Source: an uncultured Porphyromonas sp.
Lineage (GTDB): Bacteria > Bacteroidota > Bacteroidia > Bacteroidales > Porphyromonadaceae
Direction of reading: 5' to 3'
NCBI GenBank assembly: GCA_902465775.1
Contig: CABQOJ010000055.1
Location: forward strand, 1 to 7,467
DNA length: 7,467 nt
Part shown: piece by piece, positions 6,901 through 7,467 of the stretch
Layout: each line of letters begins with the position of its first letter
Numbering within the stretch: position 1 is the stretch's first letter
The notes under the pieces: model-generated
Databases searched by the model: none
Told to the model about the DNA's origin: nothing
Seen by the model: the letters and a program-made list of their open reading frames with translations, nothing else
Translations under genes and position numbers: made by a program

Positions 6901-7063
6901 ACGGTTGTTGCTTTTATCTGCTAGGTCAAGTCTAGGCATGGCACAGAGGTAGCACCACGCTCGTAAGCGTAGCACCTCCTGAGAGAGAAATATGCCTTTG
7001 ATCGATTGACATAGCATTGAGGTACGCTTGCCACCGAGCGTACACAGTTATATACTAAGTTAC
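6901..7063 (-). promoter_or_regulatory. Structured leader between B12 aptamer and cbiK start (probable expression platform)
   Basis: Two hairpins stand out. GTACGCT (7043-7037), loop CGGTGGCA, AGCGTAC (7028-7022) is a perfect 7-bp stem whose whole loop is complementary to UGCCACCG at 7074-7067, inside the aptamer's closing region. A second, bulged hairpin (6978-6946; ACGCT-TACG-AGCGT apex) buries AGGAGGT (6980-6974). Its apical strand 6966-6955 can instead pair over 12 bp (one bulged base) with 7072-7060, the 3' strand of aptamer stem P1. No T-run follows either hairpin, so control may be translational or Rho-dependent, not by intrinsic termination. These pairings were found by eye and not folded computationally. 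Confidence 0.55.
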
Positions 7064-7255
7064 GAGCGGTGGCAGGTTTCCTGACTTACCCCAGCCTATC
7101 ACCGCCTTCCCACCTGACCTCGGTCAGACAGTGGCTCATATGACTCTTGTGATAGGCTTTGTGAAATGGGGGATCACAGTAGCGGGCACTGTGCCAGATT
7201 CGCACTGGACTTCCCTCTTGCATCGCTCGGCTGACGAGCTGATGCACCACCACTC
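7064..7255 (-). promoter_or_regulatory. Cobalamin (B12) riboswitch aptamer
   Basis: The minus strand carries the B12 box AAGTCAGGAAACCTGCC (7087-7071), matching the conserved family sequence. Upstream is P5, CCAG-TGCGAAT-CTGG (within 7210-7191), followed by the typical CAGTGCCCGC and CTGTGATCC core. P1 forms from GAGTGGTGG (7255-7247) and CCACCGCTC (7072-7064), nine pairs including one G-U. A peripheral stem TGCATC/GATGCA with GCTCG/CGAGC lies at about 7246-7219. A long arm closes with GCCTATCAC and GTGATAGGC and holds a CTGACC-GA-GGTCAG hairpin. Such elements usually repress B12 synthesis or uptake genes when cobalamin is abundant. It precedes the chelatase-receptor-lipoprotein operon on the same strand. 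Confidence 0.95.
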
Positions 7256-7270
7256 AAATATGTTGCGCCA

Positions 7271-7301
7271 CAAAGGTACAAAAAAGAGTCTAGAGGGCAG
7301 A
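7271..7301 (-). promoter_or_regulatory. Bacteroidota-type promoter for the B12-regulated operon
   Basis: TACCTTTG (7278-7271, minus strand) fits the -7 consensus TAnnTTTG of the Bacteroidota primary sigma factor. TCTG (7301-7298), one base off the -33 TTTG, sits 19 bases upstream, within the usual spacing. Transcription would start near 7264-7266, about ten bases before aptamer stem P1, giving a 5' leader of about 365 bases before the chelatase start. The placement directly ahead of the riboswitch supports the call. Confidence 0.7.
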
Positions 7302-7342
7302 GATTAGAGGAGACGGGTAACGATCTGTAGGGGCGCCCGGCT

Positions 7343-7467
7343 CTAGATTGCTGGGAGGCTCATGCCGGTGATGCGTCGGTAGAGGTCTAGCGCGTAGGGA
7401 TCGGTCATGCCGGAGATGTAGTCGAGCGTGCACTGGAGCTTGCCGTAGATCGACGCTTCGTGCAGGT
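7343..7467 (-). CDS. dgt: dNTP triphosphohydrolase (dGTPase), C-terminal end
   Basis: Only the last 40 codons plus TAG are inside the window; the gene continues beyond the right edge. The tail reads LHEASIYGKLQCTLDYISG, then MTDPYALDLYRRITGMSLPAI. The (D/C)Y(I/V)SGMTD.YAL.LY motif is characteristic of the C terminus of dGTP triphosphohydrolases, cytosolic HD-domain enzymes that split dNTPs into deoxynucleoside and triphosphate. The HD catalytic residues lie outside. The stop is about 65 bases upstream of the operon promoter on the same strand, and the promoter between them suggests a separate transcription unit. A GGGCGCCC palindrome follows the stop, with no clear terminator. Assignment rests on a short segment. 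Confidence 0.8.
   Translation of the reverse strand, partial: LHEASIYGKLQCTLDYISGMTDPYALDLYRRITGMSLPAI

Noticed and set aside
6932..6958. Possible 8-codon leader ORF starting at GTG (6958) after AGGAGGT
   Set aside because: Spacing from the motif is long, the start is GTG in a phylum that rarely uses Shine-Dalgarno sites, and the peptide has no meaningful composition.
6901..7017. Start of the chelatase gene at the upstream ATG (7017)
   Set aside because: It would add 39 residues ahead of an otherwise perfect signal peptide and would lie in the riboswitch expression platform; the ATG at 6900 fits better.
7279..7342. Intrinsic terminator for dgt using the T-run at 7285-7280
   Set aside because: No GC-rich stem lies directly upstream of the T-run on the minus strand; the run fits the promoter spacer better.

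Overview
The window looks like a chromosomal segment of a Bacteroidota bacterium, most likely a Porphyromonas species. Evidence: a Bacteroidota-type promoter (TAnnTTTG -7 box), little use of Shine-Dalgarno sequences, a lipoprotein with acidic residues right after its lipidated cysteine, a DUF4374-type lipoprotein beside a TonB-dependent receptor, and dispersed GGACGCAC/GTGCGTCC palindromes. Genus is inferred from general resemblance; phylum is much safer.

Layout. Positions 1-1889 (+) hold the C-terminal 628 codons of an RND (AcrB-like, HAE1) drug-efflux pump whose start lies upstream of the window. Positions 1890-2445 are a gene-free zone between convergent genes, packed with hairpins, three copies of a ~50-bp palindromic repeat, a phased TCCGA repeat, and a 21-bp tandem repeat inside a 125-bp inverted-repeat element. 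From 7278 down to 2446 (-) runs one apparent operon: promoter, adenosylcobalamin-type riboswitch, long structured leader, then a secreted CbiK-like chelatase, a TonB-dependent outer-membrane receptor (4 bases after the chelatase stop) and a DUF4374 lipoprotein (44 bases further on). The right edge (7343-7467, -) carries the last 40 codons of a dNTP triphosphohydrolase (dgt).

How the operon may work. The B12 riboswitch implies expression when cobalamin is scarce. The lipoprotein (resembling XusB of Bacteroides) would capture a metal complex at the cell surface, the TonB receptor would import it, and the CbiK-like enzyme, which has a signal peptide and both conserved metal-binding histidines, would insert or remove metal in the periplasm. 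The nearest precedents I know are iron systems (XusABC siderophore uptake; the CbiK-like FetB/IhtB with receptor IhtA in P. gingivalis), so pairing these parts with cobalamin control is the most interesting point here. The substrate (corrinoid, cobalt chelate, tetrapyrrole or siderophore) cannot be decided from sequence.
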